Source: Domibacillus indicus
GTDB taxonomy: Bacteria > Bacillota > Bacilli > Bacillales > Domibacillaceae
Reading direction: 5' to 3'
Length of the DNA stretch: 58,162 nucleotides
Assembly (NCBI RefSeq): GCF_023715895.1
Contig: NZ_JAMBOO010000026.1
Coordinates: 1-58,162, forward strand
Below the pieces are notes generated by a model. The model saw only the letters and a program-made list of their open reading frames with translations. It searched no databases and was not told the DNA's origin. The translations under genes and the position numbers were made by a program. Each line of letters begins with the position of its first letter. The stretch's first letter is position 1. Below, one piece after another: positions 25,321 through 32,823 of this stretch.

Positions 25321-26232
25321 ATCGATGCGCTGCAAATTGCAAACGACTTAAAGAAGAAAGTGGATGAACAGTCTGTGTATCCACTGTTTCCATTGCATAA
25401 GCACACATATACGAAAACAGGCGGGGTAGCCGATGTTTTCGTTAAGCCTAAACATATAGACGATCTACAAACCGTTATATATTACGCAAAAGAACACGCG
25501 CTTCCACTGACGATTCTAGGAAACGGCTCAAACGTGCTTGTCCGGGATAAAGGCTTGCGCGGTATCGTCATTGCCCTTGAATACTTTGACCAAATTCATG
25601 TGGACGGCACGACGATTACGGCAGGGAGCGGGGCAAAAATCATTGATGTTTCCCGCACGGCACTCGATCATCATTTAACCGGTCTTGAGTTCGCCTGCGG
25701 CATTCCGGGTTCAGTAGGCGGGGCTCTTGTCATGAATGCCGGCGCTTATGGAGGCGAGACGTCAACAGTGCTGAGAAAAGCAACGGTTCTTTCTCATGAC
25801 GGTGACTTGATCACGCTTGGAGAAGATGATTTTCACTTCGGCTACCGCAAAAGCATTTTCACAGAAAAAGACTACATTATTCTAGAAGCAGTGTTTGAAT
25901 TAAAACCAGGCCGTTTTGAAGAAATTAAAGAAGCGATGGACACCTTTACTGCGCTCCGCGAATCAAAACAGCCGCTTGAATATCCGTCCTGCGGAAGTGT
26001 ATTTAAGCGCCCGGCCGGTTATTTCGCCGGCAAACTGATTCAAGACAGCGGCTTGCAGGGAACCCGGATCGGCGGCGCGGAAATTTCTAAAAAACATGCC
26101 GGCTTTATTGTAAACGTGGACGGCGCTTCTTCTACGGACTATTTAAACTTGATCCGTTACGCGCAGGATCGTGTACGCGAAAAATTTGGTGTAGAACTTG
26201 AAACAGAAGTAAAAATTATCGGCGAAGATTAA
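25321..26232 (+). CDS. murB: UDP-N-acetylenolpyruvoylglucosamine reductase with a probable AUC start
   Basis: MurB reduces UDP-GlcNAc-enolpyruvate to UDP-MurNAc with NADPH. Motifs are LTILGNGSNVLVRDKG (FAD binding), GLEFACGIPGSVGGALVMNAGAYGG, FGYRKSIF and PLEYPSCGSVFKRP. It resembles the second MurB of the B. cereus group. The first standard start in frame is GTG at 25360, but the frame is open back to ATC at 25321 (IDALQIANDLKKK), which lies seven bases after AGGTGAG; starting there gives 303 residues, the usual length. The nearest ATG (25325) is out of frame. A true start at AUC would be rare; an ATG-to-ATC change is one explanation. Confidence refers to the gene; the start is uncertain. 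Confidence 0.9.
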   Translation: MDALQIANDLKKKVDEQSVYPLFPLHKHTYTKTGGVADVFVKPKHIDDLQTVIYYAKEHALPLTILGNGSNVLVRDKGLRGIVIALEYFDQIHVDGTTITAGSGAKIIDVSRTALDHHLTGLEFACGIPGSVGGALVMNAGAYGGETSTVLRKATVLSHDGDLITLGEDDFHFGYRKSIFTEKDYIILEAVFELKPGRFEEIKEAMDTFTALRESKQPLEYPSCGSVFKRPAGYFAGKLIQDSGLQGTRIGGAEISKKHAGFIVNVDGASSTDYLNLIRYAQDRVREKFGVELETEVKIIGED

Positions 26233-26234
26233 TC

Positions 26235-26266
26235 AAAAGCCGCTTCGGTCGACCGAAGCGGCTTTT
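26235..26266. terminator. Terminator after murB
   Basis: A perfect 32-base palindrome with arms AAAAGCCGCTTCGG/CCGAAGCGGCTTTT and central TCGA, ending in TTTTT on the plus strand. Confidence 0.92.
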
Positions 26267-26287
26267 TGTTCGTAAGGGGGGCTTCAC

Positions 26288-27022
26288 TTGTTTACAAATG
26301 AAATGATTTCATCGTTTAATGAGCTTGAAACCGCCGTCTATCAATATGTATCTAAAAATGGGAGCAAAGTCATTTATATGCGTATTCGGGAGCTGGCAGC
26401 GGAAACACATGTCTCAACAGCGACCATTCTGCGTTTTTGCCGAAAAGCAGGCTGTGATGGTTTTACAGAGTTTAAAGTTCGGTTGAAGCTTTATTTAAAA
26501 GAACAGGAGCCATTTGAGCCCAAAAGCATGCACCATTCTGTCACAGATTTTTTTGAACGGTCGCTGAACGGGCCGATTGAAGATCAAATGCTCGAAGCAG
26601 CCCGCGCAATGTCCCTTTCTGACAGCATTATCTTTATTGGAATCGGCAGCTCAGGGATTTTAGCTGAGTACGGTGCCCGCTACTTTTCAAGCCTTGGCAA
26701 GCTGTCCCTTTACATAAAAGACCCGCATTATCCAATTCATACAAACTTTCTTCAAAACAGTACGACGATTGTTTTGTCTGTATCCGGTGAAAACGACTAT
26801 ACCATCCGTCATACCCACCAAATGCGTGAAGCGGGCAGCACCATTATCAGCATTACAAATAACAAGCATTGCACCATTGCCAAAATGTCTGATATTAACC
26901 TTTCCTACTATGTTTCAGAGGAGCGGTTTGCACACTCCAATATTACAACCCAGGTGCCTGTTGTGTATATCCTTGAATCACTCGCCCGTGAACTGTACAG
27001 GCTTTCGAATATTCAAAATTAG
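26288..27022 (+). CDS. RpiR-family regulator with SIS domain
   Basis: The TTG start six bases after GGGGGG gives 244 residues. The N-terminal 75 residues form an RpiR helix-turn-helix (RIRELAAETHVSTATILRFC, then RKAGCDGFTEFKVRLKLYL). Residues about 100-235 are a sugar-isomerase (SIS) domain with IFIGIGSSGILAEYGARYFS and SVSGENDYTI. Such proteins sense phosphosugars. No obvious sugar operon follows; the gene stands alone between terminators, so its target is unknown. Confidence 0.9.
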   Translation: MFTNEMISSFNELETAVYQYVSKNGSKVIYMRIRELAAETHVSTATILRFCRKAGCDGFTEFKVRLKLYLKEQEPFEPKSMHHSVTDFFERSLNGPIEDQMLEAARAMSLSDSIIFIGIGSSGILAEYGARYFSSLGKLSLYIKDPHYPIHTNFLQNSTTIVLSVSGENDYTIRHTHQMREAGSTIISITNNKHCTIAKMSDINLSYYVSEERFAHSNITTQVPVVYILESLARELYRLSNIQN

Positions 27023-27025
27023 CCA

Positions 27026-27053
27026 AACCGGACTGTCAGCAGACAGTCCGGTT
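27026..27053 (+). terminator. Hairpin after the RpiR gene
   Basis: AACCGGACTGTC and GACAGTCCGGTT form a 12-bp stem with loop AGCA four bases past the stop. The T tract is poor (CCATTC), so termination strength is uncertain. Confidence 0.65.
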
Positions 27054-27165
27054 CCATTCACAGCCCTTCTCCGGCTGCCGGAATCATAAGCTGATATCCG
27101 GCCAAGCTGTCGCAGCTTTTCTTAACACAAGGCCGATTATTCTATTTGTTTATCCATGCTGCTTG

Positions 27166-27642
27166 TTATTTGACAATTCTTTTAGCGCCTATATACCGTT
27201 CCTTCCAATACGTATCGCTCATTTTCACTACTTTTACTCCTTTGGAGGTAGCGCCAATAAAAGTACCGTTTTTATAATAAATGGCAGCAAATGATACCTT
27301 TCCTTTTGTGCCGGTTGCATAAAAAACTAAATCACCGGGTTTGAGCTGGCTTCGGCTTACCGGGGTTCCGATTTTATATTGGTCAGCGCTTGTGCGCGGA
27401 ATCGTCATTTTCGTTGCGGCGTTTTTATAAACATACTGTGTAAACCCGCTTGCATCGAATCCTTTTGGCGTTGTTCCTCCATACTTGTACGGACTTCCTA
27501 CATACCTTTTGGCCACAGCCGCTGCTTCTTCTCCATAATTGATTGTTGCAGATGCACTTGAGGCTGAACCACACACAAAAGCTATTGCCAGAGACAAAAT
27601 TGCCAGAACTGCCGCTGCCCATCTTACCCTTGATCCGTTCAT
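27166..27642 (-). CDS. Secreted NlpC/P60-like protein lacking catalytic residues
   Basis: Starting at the ATG at 27642 the product has 158 residues: a signal peptide (about 1-32), then a short linker and an NlpC/P60 fold. The alignment with the active neighbour is direct: GGTTPKGFDASGFTQY here against GGTTPKGFDCSGFVQY there, so the nucleophile Cys is Ala64; and KVSFAAIYY against GISHVGVYA, so the catalytic His is Phe118. The fold-defining parts (PRTSADQYKIGTPVSRSQLK, GDLVFYATGTKGK, ATSKGVKVV) are kept. It cannot be a thiol peptidase as written. It might bind peptidoglycan stems or compete with active enzymes; this is inference. TTG six bases upstream is an alternative start. Longer frames would begin inside a terminator. 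Confidence 0.85.
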   Translation of the reverse strand: MNGSRVRWAAAVLAILSLAIAFVCGSASSASATINYGEEAAAVAKRYVGSPYKYGGTTPKGFDASGFTQYVYKNAATKMTIPRTSADQYKIGTPVSRSQLKPGDLVFYATGTKGKVSFAAIYYKNGTFIGATSKGVKVVKMSDTYWKERYIGAKRIVK

Positions 27643-27734
27643 AACCAATGCTTTTCCCCCTTGAAATGAAAAATGAACCACAAAAGTAAATATATGAGTG
27701 TATCCTTTTTTCATTCCAATAAAATTTAATTTGT

Positions 27735-27774
27735 AAAAATAAAAAGCACAGGCGAGCAAATTCGCCTGTGCTTT
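27735..27774 (-). terminator. Terminator after the flavin reductase gene
   Basis: AAAGCACAGGCGA (27743-27755) pairs with TCGCCTGTGCTTT (27762-27774) around a six-base loop. On the minus strand it is followed by TTTTATTTTT. It insulates the NlpC-like gene from the flavin reductase. Confidence 0.88.
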
Positions 27775-27793
27775 CCTTTCTATCTAAAAAAAA

Positions 27794-28300
27794 CTACTTT
27801 GAAGCGTAAAAAGTGGCTGGAATCGAAGCAAAATGGCGGCGATGATAGAGCATGGGGTCTTTTTCCGCATCAATTTGAATGGTGTCTACTTCTCCAATCA
27901 AAATTGTATGATCGCCCGCCTCCACTGTTTGAACGGTTTGGCATTGAAAAACAGCAAATGCGCCTTCGATAACCGGCAAATGGTGTTCAAGTGAAAAGTT
28001 CCATTTACAAGTACTGAAACGGTCGGCTCCTTTGGTCGCAAACGTCATACAAATGTCTTTTTGATTGCCCGCTAAAATGTGCACGGCGAACGTGCCGTTT
28101 TCCGTAAACGCTGGCAGGGTTGCAGCTTTATGGTCAATCGACCATAAAATCAAAAGGGGATCAAGTGACACAGAAGCGAATGAATTCACAGTCAGACCAG
28201 CCGGTTTGCCATTTGAGTCCACCGTTGTCATTACTGTGACACCGGTCGGGTAATTGCCCATTGCATCTTTGAACAACTGCTGTTTTTGTTCGTCTGCCAT
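27794..28300 (-). CDS. Flavin reductase-like FMN-binding split-barrel protein
   Basis: The 168-residue protein matches the flavin reductase domain: MGNYPTGVTVMTT at residues 14-26, GLTVNSFASVSLDPLLILWS, FAVHILAGNQKDI, and HTILIGEVDTI near the C terminus. Such proteins use NAD(P)H to reduce FMN for partner monooxygenases, or bind flavin in other oxidoreductases. No monooxygenase gene is adjacent. The ATG follows AAAAGGAGGAAGG. Confidence 0.87.
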   Translation of the reverse strand: MADEQKQQLFKDAMGNYPTGVTVMTTVDSNGKPAGLTVNSFASVSLDPLLILWSIDHKAATLPAFTENGTFAVHILAGNQKDICMTFATKGADRFSTCKWNFSLEHHLPVIEGAFAVFQCQTVQTVEAGDHTILIGEVDTIQIDAEKDPMLYHRRHFASIPATFYASK

Positions 28301-28374
28301 TTTCCTTCCTCCTTTTAATCAAAGACCTGCTTTTATCGTATCGCGCTTTGGTTCACTTTACCACTTCAAAAACA

Positions 28375-28409
28375 AAAAGACCGCCTTGTTGAACAGACGG
28401 TCTTTTCTT
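28375..28409 (-). terminator. Terminator after the DoxX gene
   Basis: AAAAGACCG pairs with CGGTCTTTT with a 14-base loop, followed on the minus strand by more T. It lies 90 bases past the DoxX stop; the stretch between holds no supported gene. Confidence 0.75.
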
Positions 28410-28498
28410 TATCCTCTTTTTTCACATTAGGGAAGCGGCAGCTTTTACTTCCGCTGTAATGGGACCCATCCCTGCTGCCCTCTTCCTATTTTGTTTTT

Positions 28499-28897
28499 TT
28501 AACCAAGCAGCGCGTCCAGCGCATAGCGTCCTGGGCCTGTTAGGGCAATACCGATGGCCACAGCCAGCAGCACTAAATTGTACTCGTAGCCGTTTTGTGT
28601 GCTCCAAAAACCGTTTGGACCATGTACTTTTACAATCGCAACAACCATTGTCAAAGCAATTAATACACCAGCAAGCGGTGTGAGCAAACCGAGCGCAAAC
28701 AGGGCACCGCCGACGAACTCTGAAAGCCCTGCGATCAGCGCCATCGCGTAACCAGGCTTCATGCCGATGGAGTCAAACCAGCCTCCCGTTCCTTTTAAGC
28801 CGTAGCCTCCAAATGAGCCAAATAGTTTCTGCGCGCCGTGTCCGACAAACGCAAGCCCAATGACTAAACGAATAATTAACAATCCTGCATCTAACAT
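28499..28897 (-). CDS. mhqP: DoxX-family membrane protein, MhqP-like
   Basis: The 132-residue protein has four membrane segments and the DoxX motifs LLIIRLVIGLAFVGHGAQKL (N-terminal), GLSEFVGGALFALGLLTPLAG and the C-terminal GPGRYALDALLG. Length and motifs match B. subtilis MhqP (YdfP), part of the quinone-stress regulon controlled by MhqR. The two MhqR-type palindromes upstream support that. Its partners MhqN and MhqO are not here. The precise role is unclear; it is linked to resistance to quinones and catechols. Confidence 0.85.
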   Translation of the reverse strand: MLDAGLLIIRLVIGLAFVGHGAQKLFGSFGGYGLKGTGGWFDSIGMKPGYAMALIAGLSEFVGGALFALGLLTPLAGVLIALTMVVAIVKVHGPNGFWSTQNGYEYNLVLLAVAIGIALTGPGRYALDALLG

Positions 28898-28918
28898 TCT
28901 TTCTTCCTCCTCTTTTAT

Positions 28919-29030
28919 TATCTTGAATTCGAGATATATAGTTAAAAAAAAGTTCGATATATTCCACTAACGTTTTGGTTATTTATCTTGAATTCGAGAT
29001 AATCATATCAGCTTTTTTCGAAAACGTCAA
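28919..29030 (-). promoter_or_regulatory. DoxX promoter with two MhqR-type operators
   Basis: Minus-strand promoter TTGACG (29025-29030), 17 bases, TATGAT (29002-29007). TATCTTGAATTCGAGATA occurs twice, at 28984-29001 immediately after the -10 and at 28919-28936 just before the ribosome site. It matches the MhqR box (ATCTCGAATTCGAGAT) at all but one position. Repression by an MhqR-like MarR protein is inferred; no such gene is in the window. Confidence 0.8.
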
Positions 29031-29059
29031 TTACTTTTAGAAACTTTTTTACTTTTTCT

Positions 29060-29094
29060 CAAAAAGAAAACCATCCCTGTTATAAGAGATGGTT
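29060..29094 (-). terminator. Terminator overlapping the end of the Rrf2 gene
   Basis: AACCATC and GATGGTT (29069-29075, 29088-29094) form a stem spanning the stop codon, followed on the minus strand by TTCTTTTT. Confidence 0.7.
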
Positions 29095-29487
29095 CATAAC
29101 ATCTTTAAGGGTCTGGCTGCTTAACTCCTGCTCCATCGCAGCCTGAGCGCGCCCAAACGTGACGTCGAGCGCCGACTGAATATTTTTTCCGACCGCACAC
29201 TCCGGGTTCGGTTTTTCATGGATGGCAAACAATTCTTCTTTCGGCTCAACGGCTCGAAAAATATCCAGAAGGGTAATGTCTGCCGGATCCCTCGTCAGAG
29301 CTGCGCCTGTTTTACCGGCACGTGAGATTAAAAGACCGGCTTTGCGAAGCATGCCCATAATCCGTCGAACCACAACAGGGTTTGTATTGACACTCCCTGC
29401 CATCCATTCTGATGAAACCGTTTCACGGGGATTGGATGCAATAAGAACCATAATATGAATTGCGACTGCGAGACGGCTGTTGATCAT
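29080..29487 (-). CDS. Rrf2-family transcriptional regulator, YwnA-like
   Basis: With MINSRLAVAIHIMVLIASN as the N terminus (GGTGGTG upstream) the protein has 135 residues. It is a winged helix-turn-helix Rrf2 protein: SSEWMAGSVNTNPVVVRRIM is the recognition region and GLLISRAGKTGAALTRDP the wing. The three iron-sulfur cysteines of NsrR/IscR are absent (one Cys only), so it is of the cluster-free YwnA/CymR type. It lies upstream of the DoxX gene on the same strand but is separated by a terminator and that gene's own promoter. Confidence 0.88.
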   Translation of the reverse strand: MINSRLAVAIHIMVLIASNPRETVSSEWMAGSVNTNPVVVRRIMGMLRKAGLLISRAGKTGAALTRDPADITLLDIFRAVEPKEELFAIHEKPNPECAVGKNIQSALDVTFGRAQAAMEQELSSQTLKDVMNHLL

Positions 29488-29570
29488 TTTTTTCACCACC
29501 ATTTGTTCTTATTTTAGTTACACTTAAAATCCTTGTCAAACAAGCGGGAAACCCTTTACCACTGCAAAAC

Positions 29571-29601
29571 AAAGACCGCTTTTAATTTAAAAGCGGTCTT
29601 T
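29571..29601 (-). terminator. Terminator overlapping the end of the YkvR-RpiA unit
   Basis: AAAGACCGCTTTTA (29571-29584) pairs with TAAAAGCGGTCTTT (29588-29601); the last codons and stop of the 29587-29961 gene form part of the stem. TGTTTTGC follows on the minus strand. Confidence 0.8.
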
Positions 29602-29961
29602 TTCCTCGTTTTCATATCGTTCATATAACGTATCGAGTACTTCATCGACAACATCTTGAACTTCACTGGCGAAATGAACAAAAATAAACTGCATGGCTTC
29701 TGCTTCCTCCATAAACCGCTCGCCTTCGGGGCCATAGGCACTGAAAAATGGAACCGTAAAATGAACATCGATTTCTTCGCTGCCCTCTTCTTTTCCAAAG
29801 CCTTTTACCACAAAATAAATATCCAAGTCACCGACATGCTCACCTTCTCGATCTTTAAAGCTGACCGTCTGGCAATACGTTTCGTTATGTTCTTCCAGCT
29901 CAATTCGTTTCTCTTTTAAGCTGCCCTCTGCCAACACTTGAATGCCGCTTACTGAATACAT
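29587..29961 (-). CDS. Conserved hypothetical protein downstream of rpiA
   Basis: The start MYSVSGIQVLAEGSLKEKRI at 29961 has CAGGAGTGATAGG just upstream and follows the rpiA stop by four bases; the frame gives 124 residues. The sequence is acidic, alternating beta-rich (YCQTVSFKDREGEHVGDLDI) and helical at the end (FASEVQDVVDEVLDTLYERY). I recognise it only as a conserved Bacillaceae protein of unknown function. No signal peptide or membrane segment. Coupling to rpiA suggests co-expression, not function. Confidence 0.78.
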   Translation of the reverse strand: MYSVSGIQVLAEGSLKEKRIELEEHNETYCQTVSFKDREGEHVGDLDIYFVVKGFGKEEGSEEIDVHFTVPFFSAYGPEGERFMEEAEAMQFIFVHFASEVQDVVDEVLDTLYERYENEEKDRF

Positions 29962-29965
29962 CCTA

Positions 29966-30649
29966 TCACTCCTGTTTTGTTCGTTTTTTAACCTGTATCT
30001 CCTGTTTTTCATTTACAGTAATGATCATATCCGCCATGTCGATAAACAATCCGTTTTCTACAACTCCAGGGATGAGATTCAATTCCCGCTCCAATTCTTC
30101 AGGCGACGCAATAAGACCAAAATCACAGTCAAAAATATAATGCCCATTATCGGTGATATACGGCTTTCCTTCTTTTACCCGTAATGCAGATGCCCCTCCT
30201 AAAGAACGGATTTTTTTCTCTGTCATCTTGTATCCGAATGCCTCCACCTCAACCGGAAGAGGAAACCGCCCGAGTTGTTCGACCATTTTAGAAGGATCCG
30301 CCACTACTACAAATCTCCGTGCGGAAGAGGCAATGATTTTTTCCCGCAGAAGCGCCCCTCCTCCGCCTTTGATTAAATGAAAAGCAGGATCGGCTTCGTC
30401 AGCGCCATCGATAGCCAGATCAAGCTCGTCCACTTCCTCCAGGCTGAGAAGCGGAATTCCGCATTCTTTCGCTAATTGTTCCGTTCGAATCGACGTAGCC
30501 ACGCCTTGAATGGACAAACCCTGTTGAACGAGCCCGCCTATTTTCTCAATGGTAAACCGTACTGTACTGCCTGTTCCAAGACCAATGATCATGCCGTCTT
30601 CTACAAACTCCGCCGCTTTTTCACCGACGAGCTGCTTTTCCGTTGTCAT
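29966..30649 (-). CDS. rpiA: Ribose-5-phosphate isomerase A
   Basis: The 227-residue protein has the RpiA motifs GLGTGSTVRFTIEKIG (residues 23-38), the catalytic-site DLAIDGADEADPAFHLIKGG, and GALLREKIIASSARRFVVVAD. It interconverts ribose-5-phosphate and ribulose-5-phosphate in the pentose phosphate pathway. Its ATG overlaps the stop of the ykvR-like gene (ATGA). The RNA continues into the hypothetical gene after four bases. Confidence 0.96.
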   Translation of the reverse strand: MTTEKQLVGEKAAEFVEDGMIIGLGTGSTVRFTIEKIGGLVQQGLSIQGVATSIRTEQLAKECGIPLLSLEEVDELDLAIDGADEADPAFHLIKGGGGALLREKIIASSARRFVVVADPSKMVEQLGRFPLPVEVEAFGYKMTEKKIRSLGGASALRVKEGKPYITDNGHYIFDCDFGLIASPEELERELNLIPGVVENGLFIDMADMIITVNEKQEIQVKKRTKQE

Positions 30650-30942
30650 CGGCCGATCAGTTCCAGACTGAATGTCCCTGTTGCGCCCGCTTCATATAAA
30701 TTCGTTACCGAGGTAGAATACGTGTGAATCATAGCCGGAAACTCCATTCCTTTTTCGGGCACCTTCACTTGAAAATCATTTTCATATAAAAGAACCGTTA
30801 TATCATGATACTCTTCACTTGTGACGGGAAATTGAAAGCTGATTTTCGGCACTTTTGCACCCGTCTTTTTATTTACAACCGTTTCTTCGTGAAAATTCTC
30901 CACCTGAATCGGCGTATCATTCAAGATCACTTGCTTCACCAT
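30646..30942 (-). CDS. ykvR: DUF3219-family protein, YkvR-like
   Basis: The 98-residue protein (ILNDTPIQVENFHEETV, then KISFQFPVTSEEYHDITVLL, ending SLELIGR) matches DUF3219, represented by B. subtilis YkvR (96 residues). It is a small beta-rich cytoplasmic protein without known function. AGGAGCTGAG precedes the ATG. It is the first gene of ykvR-rpiA-hypothetical. Confidence 0.82.
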   Translation of the reverse strand: MVKQVILNDTPIQVENFHEETVVNKKTGAKVPKISFQFPVTSEEYHDITVLLYENDFQVKVPEKGMEFPAMIHTYSTSVTNLYEAGATGTFSLELIGR

Positions 30943-31036
30943 TTTTCACTCAGCTCCTATCTTTATTGTTAGAGCCATTATAATGCTCCTTTTTTAATTG
31001 AGCCATTTTTTCGCTTTACTGCTCTCATTTAAATAA

Positions 31037-31071
31037 AAAACCTTTCACTGCTCCAAGCAGTGAAAGGTTTT
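31037..31071. terminator. Terminator after the ABC exporter
   Basis: A 15-bp stem AAAACCTTTCACTGC/GCAGTGAAAGGTTTT with a five-base loop, eight bases from the exporter stop codon. Confidence 0.9.
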
Positions 31072-31078
31072 AATAAGC

Positions 31079-32797
31079 TTATACGTGGCCGAACTGCGCT
31101 TCATGCAAACGCCGATAATGGCCGTTTTGCTCGAGCAGTTCATAATGGCTGCCTTGTTCTTCAATGCCTGATGGCGTAACGACAATAATCCGGTCGGCAT
31201 GCTTGATTGTAGCGAGCCGATGGGCAATCACAAGCGTTGTCCGCCCGACAGACAGCTCCGAGAGCGCCTGCTGAATGGCAAGCTCTGTTTCCGTATCAAG
31301 AGCAGACGTTGCTTCATCCAATATTAAAATCGGCGGGTTTTTCAGGAAAATACGCGCAATGGCAAGACGCTGCTTTTGGCCGCCCGACAGCTTTACGCCG
31401 CGTTCGCCAATGACCGTATCGAGTCCATCTGGCAAAGAAGAAACAAATTCATCAAGACGCGCCCGTTTTAAAGCAGACAGGATAGCTTCTTCAGACGCAC
31501 CAAGATCGCCATACAAAATATTTTCACGAATTGTGCCAGAAAACAGGAATACATCCTGCTGCACGATCCCAATTTGACGACGCAGCGACGCAAGCGACAT
31601 TTTTCTCGTGTCGAGCCCATCAATTGAAATAAATCCTTCCTGCGCATCATAAAAACGCGGCAGCAAGCTGCACATAGTCGTTTTACCAGCACCGGACGGA
31701 CCGACAAACGCCACTGTTTCTCCGGCTTTAATCGACAAGCTGATATTTTGGAGAACCGGCTTTTTCCCTTCGTACCCGAACGTCACGTTATGATAGCTGA
31801 TGTCGCCATGTACTGCGTCTACGTCTATGGCATCTGGTGCATCCGCTACATCGGGAGCCGTCTGGAGCAGTTCCACATAGCGTTTAAAACCGGCAATTCC
31901 TTTCGGGTAGCTTTCAATAATGGCATTAATTTTTTCAATCGGACGGAAGAAAATATTAGATAGGAGAATAAATCCGACAAATTCACCGTAGGTAAGCTCA
32001 CCCTGCATCACAAAATACGTTCCGCAAATAAGTACAAATAGCGTAATGATACGCATAAGCATGTAGCTGATCGACATATTCTGCGCCATAATTTTATAGG
32101 AAACGAGCTTTGTCATCCGGAATCTTCCATTGTTTTCTTCAAATTGCTTCTTTTCATGTGTTTCGTTCGCAAAAGCCTGCACGACACGAATGCCGCCCAT
32201 GCTGTCTTCAATACGGGCATTGAAATCAGCAATATCACCAAAGAGCTGGTGAAAAGCCCTGGTCATTTTTTTATTGAAGAAAACAGCGAGCCACAGCACA
32301 GCCGGCACAATAATAAATGTTAACACAGCCAGCTTCCAGTTGATTGTCAGCATAATGCCAAACGCCCCGGTCAGCGTCATCAGTGCAATAAACAAATCTT
32401 CCGGCCCATGATGCGCCATTTCACCAATCTCCATTAAATCACTTGTCATCCGTGAAATAAGATGGCCTGTTTTTGTGTTGTCAAAAAAACGGAATGACAG
32501 CTTTTGCACATGGGCAAACAGTTTGCTGCGCATATCTGTTTCAATATTAATGCCGAGCATATGCCCCCAGTAGGTAACCACGTACTGAAGACCGGCATTT
32601 ACAATATAAATAAGCAGCAAGCCAATACCTGCGGCCATAATTAAATTCCAGTTTCCTCCAGGCAGAAGTGTATCAATAAAATAATTCACAACGAGCGGAA
32701 ATGCGAGCTCTAACAGACCCGCAAATACCGCACAAAAAAAGTCTAAGAAAAACAGTTTTTTATATGGGCGGTAATACGAAAAAAAATACTTAATCAC
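31079..32797 (-). CDS. ABC exporter half-transporter (membrane and ATPase domains fused)
   Basis: The 572-residue protein has an ABC type-1 membrane domain with six helices (about 1-315) and an ATPase domain with Walker A GPSGAGKTT, signature KLSGGQKQRLAIAR, Walker B ILILDEATSALD and H-loop IAHRLAT. It acts as a homo- or heterodimer; no second half-transporter is adjacent. GTG start with AGGTGA upstream. It follows the YusV-like ATPase by 26 bases, behind a Fur-like box, so iron regulation and a role in siderophore or metal export are plausible but unproven. Confidence 0.9.
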   Translation of the reverse strand: MIKYFFSYYRPYKKLFFLDFFCAVFAGLLELAFPLVVNYFIDTLLPGGNWNLIMAAGIGLLLIYIVNAGLQYVVTYWGHMLGINIETDMRSKLFAHVQKLSFRFFDNTKTGHLISRMTSDLMEIGEMAHHGPEDLFIALMTLTGAFGIMLTINWKLAVLTFIIVPAVLWLAVFFNKKMTRAFHQLFGDIADFNARIEDSMGGIRVVQAFANETHEKKQFEENNGRFRMTKLVSYKIMAQNMSISYMLMRIITLFVLICGTYFVMQGELTYGEFVGFILLSNIFFRPIEKINAIIESYPKGIAGFKRYVELLQTAPDVADAPDAIDVDAVHGDISYHNVTFGYEGKKPVLQNISLSIKAGETVAFVGPSGAGKTTMCSLLPRFYDAQEGFISIDGLDTRKMSLASLRRQIGIVQQDVFLFSGTIRENILYGDLGASEEAILSALKRARLDEFVSSLPDGLDTVIGERGVKLSGGQKQRLAIARIFLKNPPILILDEATSALDTETELAIQQALSELSVGRTTLVIAHRLATIKHADRIIVVTPSGIEEQGSHYELLEQNGHYRRLHEAQFGHV

Positions 32798-32823
32798 ACA
32801 GTCACCTGCTTTATTGGATTCCT

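Noticed and set aside
28422-28607. Open frame between the DoxX gene and its terminator
   Set aside because: It overlaps the DoxX gene in another frame, is Arg-rich and lacks a ribosome site.
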